In this document: positions 4,369 to 5,472 of the stretch, piece by piece
Layout of the letters: each line of letters starts with the position of its first letter
Numbering within the stretch: the first letter of the stretch is position 1
Source of the DNA: Pseudomonadota bacterium
GTDB taxonomy: Bacteria > Pseudomonadota > Alphaproteobacteria > Rhizobiales > Hyphomicrobiaceae
Length of the DNA: 5,472 nucleotides
Assembly: GCA_023416575.1 (NCBI GenBank)
Contig: JAEZHL010000336.1
Span: 1 to 5,472 of the forward strand
Reading direction: 5' to 3'
Made by a program: the position numbers and the translations under genes
Notes under the pieces: model-generated
Seen by the model: the letters and a program-made list of their open reading frames with translations, nothing else
Database searches by the model: none
Told to the model about the DNA's origin: nothing

Positions 4369-5472
4369 GCGTCAGGTGGAAGGGGCTCGGGGCGCGCATC
4401 ATAAGCCGGGTGATGCACGCGGCCATTTGGGCGCCGCTATTCATCGTGGCTGTGGCGGCGATCTACGTCCTGCCGGCGACCGCGCTCGATCTGATCGAAA
4501 CGCCGTACCTGAAAGGCGCGGTCGAAGCGGGCGAGCTGCCGCCCGTTGGCGCGCGCATCCCCGAAAAGCCGCGCATTATCGATCTGGCGAGCATGGGGCG
4601 CGAACCCGGCCAGCATGGCGGCCGGCTGCGGATGCTGATGGCGGACCAGAAGGACCTCCGGATGGTCGTTGTCTACGGTTATGCGCGGCTGGTCGGATAC
4701 GACGAGAACCTGAACCTCAAGCCCGATATCCTCGAAAATCTGGAGGTCAGCGAAGGCCGCATCTTCACGCTGCGGATCAGGCCGGGACACCGTTGGTCGG
4801 ATGGGCATCCGTTCACAGCGGAGGACTTTCGTTATTTTTGGGAGGATATGGTCAACGACCGTAATCTCTGGCTCACCGGACCGCCGACGGAAATGCTGGT
4901 CGAGGGCAAGCCACCGCAGTTCGAGATCCTGGACGCGTTGACGGTTCGCTATACGTGGGATGCCCCGAACCCGGCTTTTCTGCCCGCGCTCGCCGGCGCC
5001 CTGCCTCTCTACATCTATGCGCCGAGCCATTACCTCAAACAGTTTCACGCCAAATACGCGAAGCCAGCGGAGCTCGAGGAGCTCGTCAAGGCTAACCGTG
5101 TGCGAAAATGGAGCGCGTTGCACGAGCGCAAGTCGCGCATGTATCGGCCCGAGAATCCTGAGCTTCCTTGCCTCGATGCCTGGTGCAACAGCACCGCGCC
5201 GCCGAGCAGCCGGTTTACGTTCAAGCGCAATCCCTACTTTCACCGGATCGATGCCAATGGCCGCCAGCTTCCGTATGCGGATGAGGTGATGGTGTCGATC
5301 GGGTCCGGCTCGCTCGTCGCGGCGCAGGCGGGAACTGGCGAAGCTGACCTGCAGGCGCGCTACATCCGTTTCGATAACTATACCTTCCTCAAGGAGGCCG
5401 AGGCGCAGGGCAAGGTTAACGTGCGGCTGTGGGAACGCGGCGAGGGCTCGCGCATAGCGCTCATGCCCAACC
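4365..5472 (+). CDS. Periplasmic substrate-binding protein of a peptide-type ABC importer, family 5 (partial)
   Basis: The frame opens with ATG at 4365, inside the ATGA overlap with the ATPase stop, and stays open to the window end (369 residues; the C-terminus is missing). Family members usually run to about 500-650 residues. A basic N-region (R4-R15) and a hydrophobic core (about 20-36) lead to PATA, so export with cleavage near residue 40 is likely. An alternative start is M17. Family 5 hallmarks are FTLRIRPGHRWSDGHPFTAEDF (134-155, the conserved WSDG...T-ED core) and RNPYFHRID (288-296) followed by GRQLPYADEV (299-308). VYGYARLVGYD (103-113) and DLQARYIRFDNYTFLK (328-343) resemble a rhizobial subgroup as I remember it. 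The protein should capture the solute in the periplasm for the importer. The substrate is not deducible; peptides, opines or other amino compounds are all possible. GAGG at 4351-4354 may aid initiation, and translational coupling to the ATPase is likely. Confidence 0.92.
   Translation, partial: MSVRWKGLGARIISRVMHAAIWAPLFIVAVAAIYVLPATALDLIETPYLKGAVEAGELPPVGARIPEKPRIIDLASMGREPGQHGGRLRMLMADQKDLRMVVVYGYARLVGYDENLNLKPDILENLEVSEGRIFTLRIRPGHRWSDGHPFTAEDFRYFWEDMVNDRNLWLTGPPTEMLVEGKPPQFEILDALTVRYTWDAPNPAFLPALAGALPLYIYAPSHYLKQFHAKYAKPAELEELVKANRVRKWSALHERKSRMYRPENPELPCLDAWCNSTAPPSSRFTFKRNPYFHRIDANGRQLPYADEVMVSIGSGSLVAAQAGTGEADLQARYIRFDNYTFLKEAEAQGKVNVRLWERGEGSRIALMPN

Noticed and set aside
4091..4864. 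Plus-strand open frame overlapping the ATPase end and the binding-protein start
   Set aside because: It is an out-of-frame shadow rich in Arg, Ser and Ala. Conserved proteins in the other frames occupy the same bases.
4437..5243. Minus-strand open frame of 268 codons antisense to the binding-protein gene
   Set aside because: The plus strand encodes clear family 5 binding-protein motifs throughout, and the antisense product is Arg-rich with no family features.

Overview
The window is GC-rich, with strong G/C preference at codon third positions. Its protein families and a candidate GGAAC-N17-CGTT promoter point to an alphaproteobacterium, probably of the Hyphomicrobiales (Rhizobium/Bradyrhizobium-like). 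This placement is inferred from composition and family resemblance. No mobile element, CRISPR array, tRNA or rRNA is visible.

Layout. (1) Positions 1-117 hold the last 38 codons of an unidentified plus-strand gene. Two perfect hairpins follow in tandem (104-132 and 136-166) and separate it from a convergent minus-strand gene. (2) Positions 174-560 (minus) encode a small exported protein of 128 residues. It has a signal peptide, a Gln-rich segment, a degenerate EF-hand-like loop and two 13-residue Gly-rich repeats. (3) Positions 561-753 form a 193-bp divergent promoter region. It contains GGAAC-N17-CGTT facing the minus gene and an interleaved GGAAC-N17-TGTT facing the plus gene, so it may be a bidirectional promoter for the general-stress sigma factor EcfG. 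(4) Positions 754-2067 (plus) encode a DAO-fold FAD-dependent oxidoreductase of 437 residues. (5) Positions 2068-2454 have no gene. They hold a weak terminator candidate, an AT-rich patch with a small palindrome, and a leader hairpin. (6) Positions 2455-4368 (plus) encode a fused two-domain ATPase of the peptide/nickel (Dpp/Opp) ABC transporter family. (7) From 4365 to the window end lies the first 369 codons of a family 5 periplasmic substrate-binding protein. It overlaps the ATPase gene by 4 bp (ATGA).

How they work together. The ATPase and binding protein form the start of a peptide-type ABC importer operon; the two permease genes are not in the window and are expected downstream. The FAD oxidoreductase may oxidise an amine or amino-acid-like compound. 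It lies on the same strand but is separated by 387 bp with promoter-like features, so a shared pathway with the transporter is only a hypothesis. The small exported protein looks like a stress-responsive periplasmic protein if the EcfG promoter is real.

Most of the window is ordinary metabolic and transport content. The interleaved EcfG-type promoter and the tandem hairpins at the convergent junction are its most distinctive features. I found no convincing undescribed multi-gene system.
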